Source: Maylandia zebra (Eukaryota; Chordata; Actinopteri; Cichliformes; Cichlidae). From it: a stretch of 64,000 nucleotides of DNA. The stretch spans positions 28,765,529 to 28,829,528 of the forward strand of contig NC_135185.1 of assembly GCF_041146795.1 (NCBI RefSeq), given 5' to 3'. The notes under the pieces are model-generated. The model was not told the DNA's origin and ran no database searches. It saw nothing but the letters and a program-made list of their open reading frames with translations. The position numbers and the translations under genes are program-made. Below, in pieces: positions 26,096 to 39,700 of the stretch; position 1 is the first letter of the stretch; each line of letters begins with the position of its first letter.

Positions 26096-29000
26096 CGAGA
26101 CGCTTTGACATTTCAAATGAATTGCTGAGCCTTTAAAAATTCAAATATGACATTTTCTGCCCTTTGATGTCCTGACTGATGGGGAAAATGCCCAGCTTAC
26201 CATAATGTGGACGGCGGAGAGATAAAATCAGCTCTGCTGGTTACTCCTCTGAGCGAAAAAAAACCTCAGGTGTCTACGGGAAAACGACATGACATGCATT
26301 ACCCAGCTCCCAGCTAAGATCCTTGTCAGGCTGTCAGTCATGCTGCCTTTTGCCATCACAGCTCAGATCGATCAGAGGCCAATCCGAGTTGCGGCAGCAG
26401 CTTTGTAACTCGATAACGTGGAGCCAGACATTGGAGGTAAACAAGACTATTTCGGTTTGCTCCCCCCTCACCCCCAAAGTGGAAAGACACCCCGCCTCCT
26501 CCTACTCCAGCCCTCCCTTCATTGGCAGCAGCGAAACAGATAGGCCCATGCATATACCAAGCAAACACAATTACCTTTGGCCTAATGTGGTTTGTTGTGA
26601 TTAAGGATTTTTGTGAGGTCTAACTGTATTACCATGAAGCTCTTGTCTGAGAATAACAGATGACATGACAGCAGGCCCTGAAAACCGAACAGCACATTAA
26701 TCTTTGTTTTGATCTTTTCTGCTGCAAGGATTTCATTATCAGGATTTAGCATGAATTAGATCTGCTGATATAGATGTATTCTGCGAGGAAAAATTAGCTT
26801 ATCGGACCAAAATAAGTCACATTTGATCTGCGCATAAATTCTTTAAAATATTACTTTTTAGTCGCAGCTGGTATTGAAAGACCCATGTTGAGAGGTGTCT
26901 GCCAAATGAGTCACTAGTATAATGATATCACACAATGTGACTAATGAACACGCACTTACACACACGCGCGCACACTCCCTGGTGACCTCAAGCCAGCTGA
27001 ATCAGGCTGCAGTGCCCCTTCTCATCAACCTCTAGCCATGGCTCATCAAAGAGGTCCTTTCCTGCTGCGCCTCTACGTGTGAGAGTGTGCATTAAAGTGA
27101 TGTTAGCTACAGGTGTGTATGTGCGCATGTGTCCCTGCGTGTGTGCGTGCGTTTAATCAAGTCCCCCTTGCTCTGGGGTTGCATCTGTCAGCCACTGCCA
27201 CCGTTGTGATCGTTTGAACTCGCAGCCCTTTCTGAAAGAACCTTTCTCATTAGCAGCAGCTTATGTAATCAGTGTCCCACAGGTATCCAGCACTTTCCCC
27301 ACCCCTGCTTGCCGCCTGCCTGCCTGCCTCCTGCAGGACCATATGGGAGCGCTGACCTGATGAGTAGGCAGCTGGAGGTGCTGAGGGTAATTAACACTGA
27401 CCAAAGGACTGGCGGGCAGAGAGGGTGTGAGTGGGTCCTCAAAGACTGTGAAGGTCAGCTTTAAAAAAAGGACTGTGCAAGCTCTCTCACACAACCAATG
27501 CACCAGCACAATGCATCACCAGGTGTGTGCGCTGGTGACATCTCGTGATTAAAGAGCAGAGGTATAGAAGCAGCAGATAAAACTCAGCAGCACACTGGTA
27601 AAAACAAATGTTTGAAAAAAATAAAATCAGTGTTCCAGCACCTTATTGCTGTAAGGAAAGCCTCGAAAAATTTGTTGAGACGGTGACAATTCCCAGTACC
27701 CCTGCCTAGTGCTGTCACTTTGGTTTTATTACAGTGAAATCCACAGCGCCCTGGCTGGACAATGCATGAATGTTTAAATTGCTCTGCGTGTCCATTTGCA
27801 TTACCGTCAAGTGGCACATCCAAAGCAGGGAAGGCAGAGAACTCGATGGACCCTCATTCACATTATAATTCATCAACATTCCTCTTGAGTGCTCTTGTAC
27901 ATCAGCCTGTACAGCACAGGTTTAGGCTCCCTTGTTTGTTTCACATCACGGTCTGGTGTGCAAATTAAAACAGAAATAGGAACATGTCTGCGCGACCTAG
28001 TGTAAGAATGCAGGCTCTGTAAGAGGTGTTTTGAATCCATTACCCTCTTTTATCTTACTCTAAAAACCTCATTTTGTTATATCAACTCATGTTCTTGCTC
28101 TAGCTGCAGAAATCTTTTACACACACACACACACACAGACGTGATTTTTTAGTGACACTGTTATTGATCGAGCCCAGAGCTTGCACAATATGTGACCTAA
28201 AAGTTTTCTGGCTGGTGCCATTAAGCCCCACGGAGAGGAGTGCGCTTGGTAATCGCAGTTCATTAAAGATGCACTGTGTGAGACAGACTGAGAACATGTC
28301 CTCCGCTGTGGGGGGCCCAGGAGACAAGGCCAGCACGCCTCTGCCCAAAGACGCGAACGGCACAGCACAGCATAGAGCAGACAAGATGGGCACAGGCTAA
28401 ATATAACAGTCTCACTTTTATCACCTTCACCACGTACGGGCCAGCTCGTCTGCCCACATATAACAGTGGTTTTATAACTGCACATGCATTTCTTTAAACA
28501 CAACATACTGTGGGTCAGTTGTTATGTACAGTTTTATTTACAACTGAAAAACTCAGCAATGAAATCAACTTATGCACATTTCGTTATCTGTTTGGTATAA
28601 TGCATAAATTGTGTATGCTCTATTGATTGCCATATATACATTAATGGCTTGCTCCATCAACATGACAACACTGACATAATTCTAAGTGGTAGCACATTTT
28701 TTAAACTTTTACTATGTATAAACATATGTTCTGTTACACTGTACATGAATTAACAGTCCAGAAGGCAGATATTTAAATATCAATATTTACATTCATGCAT
28801 CCATCATTTCTCTCATATAGGTACATGGTGGGGTTTACTGTTAGCTAATACCTGTGCATTTTTAAATGCAAGTATGTGTTTTTTTTTAAATCCCCCTCTA
28901 TTTTCCACAGTTTAGCCAATATCTATACTTAACTGACAGCCACAGAGTACAGCCCACTCTCACTGAGTACACTCATCTGCATGCACGCTCACAGACAGAC

Positions 29001-30640
29001 AGACACACACACTCATACACACGCACATGCATGCCCGCACAGACACACGCAGATTTAGTGTATTAAAGAAAAAAAAAGAAAAGAAAGCAGAGCAGCGTTG
29101 AGTGATGCTCCAGTTCAGCTCAGTTGTGTTTTTCCAGCGGGGATGAGAAGGATGCCTGTGACAGCACTGAGTCACACACATCCTTGATGAGGCCATCCTC
29201 TGTGCAACCTGATCTCTAGCTATTGGCTAAGTCTCCTGTCTCTCGCCAGTCACAAGGTCAGCTCTGGGCTCATGTCCCCTGTTTCTATAGTGATGGGCTA
29301 AGCCCTTCTTGACAGATAGAAAAATGAAGATTGTCACGTCCAGACAAAACACGCCGGAAGCCATCCAGCTGACCACGGGACATTGGACAACAAGATTTAA
29401 CTGGACGACAGGGAGAGCAGGTTTAACTTGTAGAGGTGCTTGCACTGAGCGAACAAATCGGAAAGTCGGGACTGGCGTGTGATGCAGGACAGGAGTATTG
29501 TTCGGGTAACACACATTCACAAAGATCACATAGGACATAATGGAGGCCCCTGACTTTTTTAGCTGAAGTCTCAGGGAAACAGAAGAGGATATCAAACACC
29601 CAGAGACAAAACAACTGATACCAAAACTCTTTGCAGAGCAAGCGCGTTTTCTGCATCAGTGTCTCAACAAACCGACAGCCGGCTTAAAGCATTGGTGCAT
29701 CACAAATGAATTATATGATCTATAAATTATTCACTTAGAAAACAGAGCTCTCAAGAAATAAGATGAATTTGTCAAGATGTTCAAGATTTGAAAAGATGTG
29801 AGTAACTTACAAGACCGTTGTTTTTCCCTTTTAAGTAGAAAAATAAATTCAAAGATAGACAAGTAAATAAATAGAGGAAATAAATACATGGATGACTGAA
29901 ATATATATATATTACATTGAGCCTTCTGTAGCCTGTTTTGGCATGGCGAAATAACCAGAATGTCCCATGTTGATGTTTCTGCTCCTCCTTTGTTTATATG
30001 GATTTCTTTAAATTGCATAGTCAGAGGAATCCACATCTCAGAGCCAGGACCGGCAGCAACATCGTGTTTCTCACAAAGCATCTGTCTCAAAAATGGAGGG
30101 GAAAAAAATGGACAGTGCGAGGGTTGGAATATAAAAAAATGTTGCATTCTCTGTAAAAACTGCATGCATGTTATTTGTTGTGTGTGATGGGCTGTCTTGT
30201 CTGGCTGCCCGTGGGACTGCAGGGCTGCTGTATTGTCTGTTGTTCCATTGCAGATGTCAACAGTGCGTGAGGTCTGGATCTGCAGCAGACTGGCAGACAG
30301 TCCCTCTCCAGCCGGCAGCCAACCAGCCTGTCAGCAACACTTGCTGTTACTAAGAGCATAATGTTCAGCTTGCTGTGCCACTTTCGACACCGTGGGGGGT
30401 TGTGGATCTTTCTCTGTGTCCTTTCTGTCTTGATTTTTTTCCCCCCGTCGATCTTTTTAGCTTTTCTCGAGGTGAATGGTGTCTTCAGTCCGGGCAACGT
30501 GCCAGGCAAAGAGGGGAGTTTTACCAATCTGAAAACCTGGGGTGAAACCCACTCGCATTCATTCAAGGTGAGAGGGAACTGTTGTAGTCAGGATAAGGTG
30601 AGCGACAATGGTGATGTCACTTCATGTTTACCAGGACAGT
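26096..30640. other. intergenic gap, unc79 (+) and prima1 (-) tail-to-tail
   Basis: No exon-like open segment with splice sites or protein similarity was recognised. Contents are CA-rich tracts ((AC)n near 28117-28137; CA/CAGA-rich 28980-29050), a short AT repeat near 29901-29912, and ordinary AT-rich sequence. Part of it should be the prima1 3' UTR on the minus strand. The nearest candidate minus-strand AATAAA is at 28533-28538, which would make that UTR about 2.1 kb. COX8C, which lies near here in mammals, is not recognisable. Confidence 0.55.
28533..28538 (-). terminator. prima1: candidate prima1 polyadenylation signal
   Basis: TTTATT on the + strand, which is AATAAA on the minus strand. 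It is the first one I see downstream of the prima1 stop codon. The assignment is tentative. Confidence 0.3.
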
Positions 30641-30740
30641 CTATACCACAGTGTTGTTTGTACCCATGGCCTTCTTGTTACGGATGCTCATGGCATACTC
30701 CCCACGACTTGTCCCGTTCTCTTCTTTTCGGAGTGGTTTC
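30641..30740 (-). CDS. prima1: prima1 exon 4, cytoplasmic tail
   Basis: Acceptor TTCACAG on the minus strand, then the tail KPLRKEENGTSRGEYAMS and a stop TAG at 30643-30641. The tail and its final hydrophobic VV match mammalian PRIMA1. Confidence 0.95.
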
Positions 30741-33700
30741 CTGTGAATAGACATTTTTACAAAGTGAGGATGAATTCCTTGATCAAAAAAACAAAGCAAA
30801 ATGGCACTACATTCATCCATAGCTAAAGGCCATGCCATTAAACAGAGTTTGTGGACTGCTGACCTACAGACTGATTTGATTTCTGAAGCTGCTCTGGGTG
30901 GATATGCTGCTCTCAGCAATCCCTTCTAATAAGCTCAGTGTTTAAAGGTCAATTTTGCAAGGAGACAGAAGGAAAAGATACATTGCAGCACATGGCATAA
31001 GGCAATTACCTACTATGACTGGGAGATGCAATCTTCTCTTCTAAGTAATGAGTATGTGTAGCTGTCAAAACAACTTGGGAATGACATCGATACACAACCT
31101 CCTGGGAAATTCCTTCTTAAAAACCGGTTGCGCTGTAATGCTCGATCTTTGCTCTAGTGCAAAAGAAAACAGCAGCACATGATCCCCTTGCTGCAAGACC
31201 AAGGGTTCGCCTTAAAACACTACAGCTGGCTAAGCAAAAGGGAGGATGGGGCCTCCCTGACCTCAGATATTATTATTTTGCAGCGCAGATGAGAGCAATA
31301 ATATGCTGGTGTAACCAATCATACACTGCCCAATGGAAAACCATTGAGGAACAAATGCTGTCTATACCTATTCAGGCAACTCTAGCTGACAATAACTTAC
31401 AAACCTATATAAAAAATACTGATAACATGTGGGTGAAAAGGACCCTTAAAACATGGAGAACTATTATAAAGGAATATAAACTCGAGACCAATATTACAGT
31501 TCTTAAATGGTGTGCTTACGACTCAGAGTTCAAACCTAATGAACTGGATTCTAGATTCAAGGACTGGACAGGTAAGGGCATAACAGCCCTGTGCAGTATA
31601 ATGAAGGATGGAAAATTGTTCAGCTTTGACATGCTTAGAAAAACATTTTCATTAGAAAAAGAAGACTTCTATCGATATCTGCAGTTAAGGCACTATGCCG
31701 ACACGAAGATGAGAAACGTAACAATGATAAACACACGCTTGATGGAACTGTTTATAAAAAGCTATAACTCAGAAACTATTGATAGAATTGTATCATGTCT
31801 CTATAAGGGTCTAATGGATTTGAAACCACATTCGACTTCATATATTAGAACAAAATGGGAGAAGGAAGGAGGGATAAAAATATTAGAGGAAGAATGGACG
31901 GCAATATGGAGATATCAGTGGATGTGTACCAGCTCACAAAAGTGGAGGGAATTTGGCTGGAAGTGCCTAATTAGATACTTTATAACACCTTCTCAGAAGT
32001 CTCATTATGATGATAACCCCCCTGCTTGTTGGAGGAACTGTGGAAATCAAAGTGCAAATCATTACCATATTTTCTGGGACTGCTCAATCTTGAGGGATTA
32101 TTGGAGAGAAATACATAATGCCTTACAGGATATCTTTAAACGTGAAATATCTCTCGAGAGTAAGACTATGTTCTTTGGATATATACCTCAGGAATGGCCT
32201 AAATATGATAAACATTTAATAAATATTTTATTGGTGGCCTGTAAAAAGAATATCACCAGAAAATGGTTATCCCCAGAGAGCCCAAACCTAAGTACATGGA
32301 TGGAAATCACAATGGAAATTTATAACATGGAAAAGATAACAGCTTCTGTTAACCACAAGCTGGAGAAATTTACATCATATTGGGAAAACTGGGTTAAATA
32401 TATCACGCCTCATAGGCCAGATTTTACTATTACAAACCAATAATTATGATGTATGTATATATATTTATAGGATCACCCCATACCAACACATCCGTGTTTT
32501 TTTTTGGTTTTTTGTTTTTTGTTTCTTTTTTTTGTTTTGTTTTGTTTTTTTTTTCTCTTTTCTTAGGTTTGTTAGTTTTGTTTTTTGTTTTTTGATTTTC
32601 GGATTATGTGATGGTTTCAATTACTTCTATCGTTGTAAGTATTCTTCCCTTATGACTTGGATGTAAATTAAAATACTATTTCAGTATTTAAGGCAGATAA
32701 CCTAAGTATGAAGAATGCTTACATGATGTACATACTGTGAATGCCTGCTTTTGAAACCTTAATAAAAATATGAATTAAAAAAAAAAAATGATCCCCTTGC
32801 TGCTACTGGTCTGTGAAGAGCAGGATCATTCAATATAGCTCTTTTCATGTGCTCCTTGATGCCTTTGTGGTTATTATATTTGTCCAGTGTACTGTGGCTT
32901 CCCCCTCAGCTGCCCTCCCCTGCCCGGGTTTATGTAACTCAGAGACAGATCTGAATACAGTTAGTACAGTCATTGTCCCACTCAACACTGTACAGTGCCT
33001 TCACTAGCACTGAGAACCCTTGAGCTACATCTAAGCTCAATATCTCCCCTCCTCTCCTCTCCTGGCCCCTGAAAGCCCGGGCTGGCCGGCACAACTTCAA
33101 CAAACATTCAGTCCGGTCCAGCACAAATCTTTTTCCTTTCTCGGGCATCGTGCCGGGAAGGAATCGTGCAGACAGGGAGTCCTTGCAGGGTGAAATGAGC
33201 TCATACATGACATAATGCAATCCAATACAAAAGCTCTGGAAGAAGAAAGCACTCAGTGTGACTTGTGAGGATTAGCTTCTTGTTGAGAACTGAAGAGGGT
33301 ACTTTTAAAAGGACTATGGAACATTTTAAAAACAACAATGTGTGAAAGTTGAACTCATGAATAATAAAACACACCGTTGCTTAAGACTGATGGCATTGTG
33401 TATTGGAAATTACGGAGATATGGTTTTAATGGTGTTATCATATCCAGAGACTTAAAACGCAACCAGTAATGAATCCAGACCTCTGACAAGATCTCATTAA
33501 AAAGTTAACATTACTTGGAGGTCTAATACACCTGATAGCATTTCTTTCCCTCCGTGCACAGGATTTTGCTGAATCATTATCACACCAAGTCTTTCAATAT
33601 GCCTTAAGGATATTTTTCTGTAATACTAGCAATATTTATACGATTCTTTCTTGGTGAGGTGTCAGTATGAAAAATGATCTGCCAGGGTTTTTTTTTTTTT

Positions 33701-36700
33701 TTTTTTGCACCACTCAATATTTATAATTCTTGTGCTGTCATCTCAGTCTGTCAGCTGTCTCTTTGGGATGCTCCCACGCACTTTGACCGATCACATTTTT
33801 GCCACACCTGTTAAACAACCGTCTTGCCGCTGTCAGATTTTGAAAAATGCTCCCGTCTCGGCTGTTTTTCAGCTGTCACTTCAGCGCAGAGCTTAACCTC
33901 GACCCATCTGCCTCCCGTGCTCGCCGGCATTAGCCATAAAATCCTGCTCGGCTTGACTCCGTCCAGTTTTTACACAAGTTACTCTGATCTGCAAAGTCAG
34001 TATCAGGATCTTTAAACATTTTAAAGGGTTTCCATTCAAAGAAACAAAAACTACAATAGGGTGTAAATATGAAAGTCTTTGAGAATCCCCCACCTCACAT
34101 TTTTAACTACTCTAACAGGGTGGCTTTATCATACTGTGTCTCTTCCACTAGTTTAAAATTTGTGAGTTCACAACATGTATTTTATAGAGAACTTTTAATA
34201 TAGTGCCATCATTGAGTCAGACTAACTTAGGTTCATTATTATGAGGGTGTGTGTGTTAATAAGAAGAAGGGAGGGAGATTTTACTGACTTTTAACGGAGC
34301 TTTTATACCTGAAAAGTGATTGGGAATTTCTGTGTAGATACTTTGGAGGGCCATGCAGAAGCTGATCAACATTATGTGCGAACATTATACTTTCCAGAAA
34401 AAAAACTTTTAAACAAAACACAACAGTATGACTAAGACTTCCTGTGGGACTCCAGTGTCACCTGGGAGGGGTCATTTGGGTGAACACAACTGGGACACAT
34501 GCTGGCCATGTAGAGCAGATGCTGCTTGCTGTGTCCCTGTGAGACCAGGGGAAAGCCTGAGAAAAGAAACTGTCCAGCCCCGGGGTGGAAACACTCTGAT
34601 GTGGGGAGGGGGCGGTGGTCCCCACTGCTGCAGGGAAGGGATTTGGGATATACCAGTTTTACAGGTCTGTATTAATCTATTAATCACTGCTGCCGCCTGA
34701 GGGAGAATGTACAAAAACAGCAACAGTTACTCACACAAAACAATATGCTAGACACAATTATATCTGTCCCACAGGGAGGATGGAGGAGGAATCTCCCAAA
34801 GTCCAGCCAACATAGACTCTATAACAACATTAGCCTCAAACATTTCTGGAGTCCAGTTACAGAAAACTATGATAAGAGTTAAACAGACCTGTGGGTGTTG
34901 GGACAAAGTAAGATTTTTCCCTTTGGTTCCTACAGCAACAGATGAAACTACATAAACAAAGGGTGATATGGATGTTGCTGTAAGACATGACAAAACAAAA
35001 AGATAAACCAGCTTTGACGACGGTGCAATAAAACAATGTCCACACTTATCCACGGACGTTGCCACATTTTTATGTAGGAATATCTGATGGTATTCCTATT
35101 CTTACTTCTGTAGCAGACTGATAGTTTTATATCATACTTTTTTTTAATAAGTCAGTGACTGTGGCTGGGATGTCCACAGTATCATTTAGAAAAACACTGA
35201 ACACAAATTTATGATGAACAGTTTTCATTCATTTCATTTACGTGAGTTTGTGTGCGTGTGTGTGTGTGCTCTTCCTGGAAGCTCTGTTCTTACCTGTTTA
35301 ATATACGAGCCTGTTTCAGCTTAGACCTCAAACCTTTATGTGAAAGCAACTCCTCCTTCACGTTAAATATCGACAGTAGTAATGGGAACTGAGTCTCCAG
35401 CAGTGCCCTCCTTGGAGGAGGGCCATCGCGTGAGTAGCATGCTCATGTTTTAAAGTTTCACTATGAATTCATCCACCAGGATCGGACTCCAGAGGTGGAG
35501 ACTGGACTGTGATGTTCTGAGAAACTACAGGGAAAATCTGAACCTTCTACACTCACATTGTAGCTTTTAGCTACATCAACACAATGTTCTCTCACCACCT
35601 GCCTTGCTTCGTCCTCTTCCCCAAAATGCAATTGAAGTTGAAAGGCTCCACACAGTGGAGGAGATCCAGAACGCATTGCAGATGCATATGTGCAAGTGGA
35701 CGGAACAGGAGCCATTTAAAATTAGCACTGGAAGTAGTCCAGAGCAGAGATGGCTCTAAGGCGGACTGCTGCTATGATTTTAATCAGTGACGTGTTTTGC
35801 TTTTTATGGGTGGAATCACAGAGCTTTTTTAATGTCCCTCATTATATTTGGTGCAGCCAGTTAAATTTAAGATAAAAAGGAGTTTTATTCTAAGTCACAA
35901 CTGAATTGTGTTGAAAACAGATGAAAAAGCAATTAACAGAAGTCTGGCATGTCTCGATGATTCCACATGAGATTTAGCAAGTAAGAGAACAAGACAGGAT
36001 CTCTGTGCTGTTCGACACCGGTGAGCTACAGATTCCTGGAAGCCGCTTCGGCCCTGTTTATTTTTCTCAGGATGTAATCTCCGCACTGACTGACCATGTC
36101 GCTTTGGGCCACCACACAGGGCAGAGCACTGGGGCCTCAAGCCGACCTCTGCCCGGGCCTTCAATAATAGATGCCATGCTGTTGACACGTGGCAGGTGGC
36201 AACACAACACTTCACAGGTTAGATGAATATTTCATATCAAAGCTGTGCAATCACAGCGCACATTGGTGTTTGAAGTTTGGGGAATGCATGATGGTGAAAT
36301 TAGGACATGCGTTGGGCTGTTTACAATTACTCCAGCCATCTGGAAATTAGAGTAACATGGTATGGTTCAAAGCAAACGCATTACAAAACAGACTGTAAAA
36401 GTCTGTCACCGGTTTTGATGGTGCCGGTTTAGCGATTTCGAAAATAAAACAAAGGGAGATTAATGATGTGTGAGCAAATATTGTAGCATTTTCCGTTTCG
36501 GTTTTTTGAGTATTTTGGATGTTCTGTGTTACCCTTGAAAAGGACCAGCTGGGATGCATTATCTGTCTTTGAACAAGCCTCCCTGAGCGGTAAGTGATTG
36601 GGAAAAGCATCTAGCTTCATTAGTCAGTTGGTCTGAGTTTTATTTGTTTTGGCGCCTTGGATGGCTGACAGCCTGGACTGCAGTATCATCTCTTTTGCTT

Positions 36701-39700
36701 TGGATGGTACAGCAACACTGAAAAGCAGCGTGTGCCTGAATCCTCCTCTCTGTGCTTGCACACCAGCCTCTCTGGTGCTGTGGACTCTGAATAGGATTGT
36801 GTGGAAGTGTTCTTTTTTTTCTCCTTTTCAGTCCCGCTTGCTTCTGACAGATGACTGGCAAGCAAAGATTACAAAAAATAACAAAAGGCCAGGAGGGCTG
36901 GGACCTGCAGTGCTCGCTCTTCCACTGTCTGTAATGCTTGGGCCTTGGCCCTCGTCCAGCTGATTTTCATTGGGAAAGCCCGGAGCACTGAGCTGGGAGG
37001 GCTATATATAACCGGGCTGTGTTTTTCTCACTGACAAACCCTTTTTCACACTGTTATTGACTGAGATGCTGAATTACTGCCTTCGCTCGCTTTGGTAGAC
37101 AACACTTTATCTGTCCTTTTTGGCTGTGTTGTTTCCTCTCCTTTCCCCTCTGGAACGATGGATGATTAGAGAATCCAAGACAAATGCTAAAGCAGTCACA
37201 TCTTTCCCTGGATCGCTCTGCTACTGGCTTTGACTAATGAATGTCTAATGAGCCTAGTCTGGACCTGTGTATATTCCCTTCTCATTCTGAGTAGAGGGCA
37301 GCTTGGCGTGGCACAAAGTCTGCAGTCTAGAGCCCACAGAGCTTCAGGACATGACCTGCTTGCATGTATAAAAGATGTGGCCTGCGACTGAATGACTGCG
37401 CAAATTAATTCATAAATAATGACTTGTGTTTGGGGCTAGAGCCCATATTGCAACAACACTTTCCTACCACTGCTGCATTAAAAAAGGTGCCCCTTGGCTA
37501 CACAGGGGGCTGGAGAATTGCCATAATGAATTCCTGAGCCAACCGCCCATTAATTCCGCTGCCTGACTTTGCCTATTTGTTGTTTAAAGAAAGGCGAAAT
37601 AGAGTTCTGCTGAAGAAAGCCATATCTGGCATGCAGGCTTAATATAGTCCCATAAATATAAGAAGGTAGGATACTAGATCTTTTTAAATACATATGCATA
37701 AAACATAGAAGTAGCTTCTTGATTTAATGCCTAATTCTGCACACATGGCATTCTCACGTGGTTAGTTGTGGACTGTGAAACACGCCAAGATGATGAATGA
37801 GTGCGTGTAAAGATATTGTGTGTTTGTGGATGGGTGCATGCAAGTATCCTTTACAAACCTGGCACGATTCAGATGTGACTATTTTTGAAATATCTGTGAA
37901 CATTAAGGGAACGTCGGAGTGCACGTGTGATACCGTGCTGCCTGAACGGCATCAAGAGAATTGGGTCTGGTTGTGCCGCAGAGTAAAACCTCACACAGAC
38001 TTTTTTTTTCAAATAAGCCAAATGTGGAAAATGCTGCAACAGCAGTGTGTTGGGATTCCTTTGCTTGGCTCTTGCTTTCACATTTATGAATCCAGCTGCC
38101 ATTCTAGGATGCTTCAGACTTTTATGGGAATCAAAATCAATAGAGCATTGTTATGTCATTTTGCACTTCAGCAAATTAATTCAGCATATAGGATTATTCT
38201 GCTTGACTCAATGTAGTGGATATTTACAACCCACCTAACCTCTGACCTCAGTATGACCTAGGGGGGCAATGGCATAACTCTAACAAAAAGGCAGGACACT
38301 TATTAGAGTACCCCACATGTCTATTTACCCGCCTGTCTCAATCTGTGACTGACTTCTACTTAAGTTAGTCCTCATTTTAAAATAATTTGGAAATATGCGA
38401 GGTTTTAATTACAATGTTAAACAAACAGAATTAAACATGTTAGGGTGGCTTCTTACCTCTTGATAGCTTTGTAGCAGATGATGATAGCTGAGAGGAGGAA
38501 GATAAGTGAGGCACAGCCCACCGTTCCGAGAACTACGATGTCCATCTCCATCCACCACGGCCTCCACAATTGCACCTTGGGCTTTTCCACTTAGAAACAG
38601 AGTGAAAGGGGCAGCAAGGAGAGAGAGGTGTAGATACAGAAGAAGACAATAAACACAATACATTAAAAAAGGTAAGCGCATTATGAAAAATGCATTAATT
38701 ATATTTACACTTAAGCCACAATGCTGACTTGTGTTTTGCATTTTGATCCTTAGTAAGTGGCTTAACTTTTAAACAACACAATAGTGAAAGAGAAACAAGA
38801 CGATTTCTCTCCTCTGCTCTTTTTGTGCTGGGATGCATTCGTGTCCTCACCCGTTCTTTAGGTCTTAGGTGCAACGTTCAAAGATATCCAACCCGACACC
38901 ATGAATCATTTAAGGTCCTGTCAGCCTTCCCTACACCAGCACTCTTGTCCACACCAATTACTGTTGCAGGAACCTCCTGCTCTTTCCACATTAGAGTCGT
39001 GGAGTAAGATCACTCACCAGGAATGTTGTATAACATTGTGTGCATCAGCATCTTCGTATCTGTATTGCAGAACTTCTCTCGCCTCGTTTTGCAGCATCCT
39101 GTGCTCTCCCACCGTCTTTAAATCAGGTTTGTCATGAGCATATCTACCTATCATTCAAGGAGAAAATACCCTGTTTGCTACATAAAATAACAAGCTCCTC
39201 CTGCATGTAGAGGATTTTAGTTATGAATGAGACGAATGGGCTTACACCATAGCAACAAATACTCCTGAGTAATGCTGAAGACTATTTTTCCAACACAGCC
39301 CATTTCTACAGAGCAAATAAAAAGGTATGGCTCTCCCTGGTACAGCACACCACATCATAAGTCACTGTGAATTTAAAAGCCCCTCTCAGCCAAACTTCCA
39401 TTTTAATCCTTCGTTTTGTCAACGGCTGTAGGATTTAATTCAGTCAGTGGTAAGGATCTACTTTATTGTGATAGAGCACAGTCCTATCAAGGGACCTCAG
39501 ATACCATTTTTAGCACGCAGACACTTCTTTAACTGTGCCAATTTTTCCTCAGTTTTATTAGACTTTTATCTGATAGATGTGGTCCCGGCCATTGTCCCAG
39601 TTTTCATGTTAGCTGTGCATATTCATTGGATTTTAAAGACGACAGTTTAAAGCACATTTTCAGCTCAAAGTGCTCTGCAAATTGGGCTGCTGAATGAATA

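Noticed and set aside
26096-30640. Search for COX8C, which neighbours UNC79 and PRIMA1 in mammals
   Set aside because: No cytochrome c oxidase subunit 8-like peptide with a transmembrane helix was found in either strand of the gap.
31157-31194. Upstream extension of the LINE open frame as a host gene start
   Set aside because: No ATG, and the sequence is the target site; the frame is open by chance up to the insertion point.
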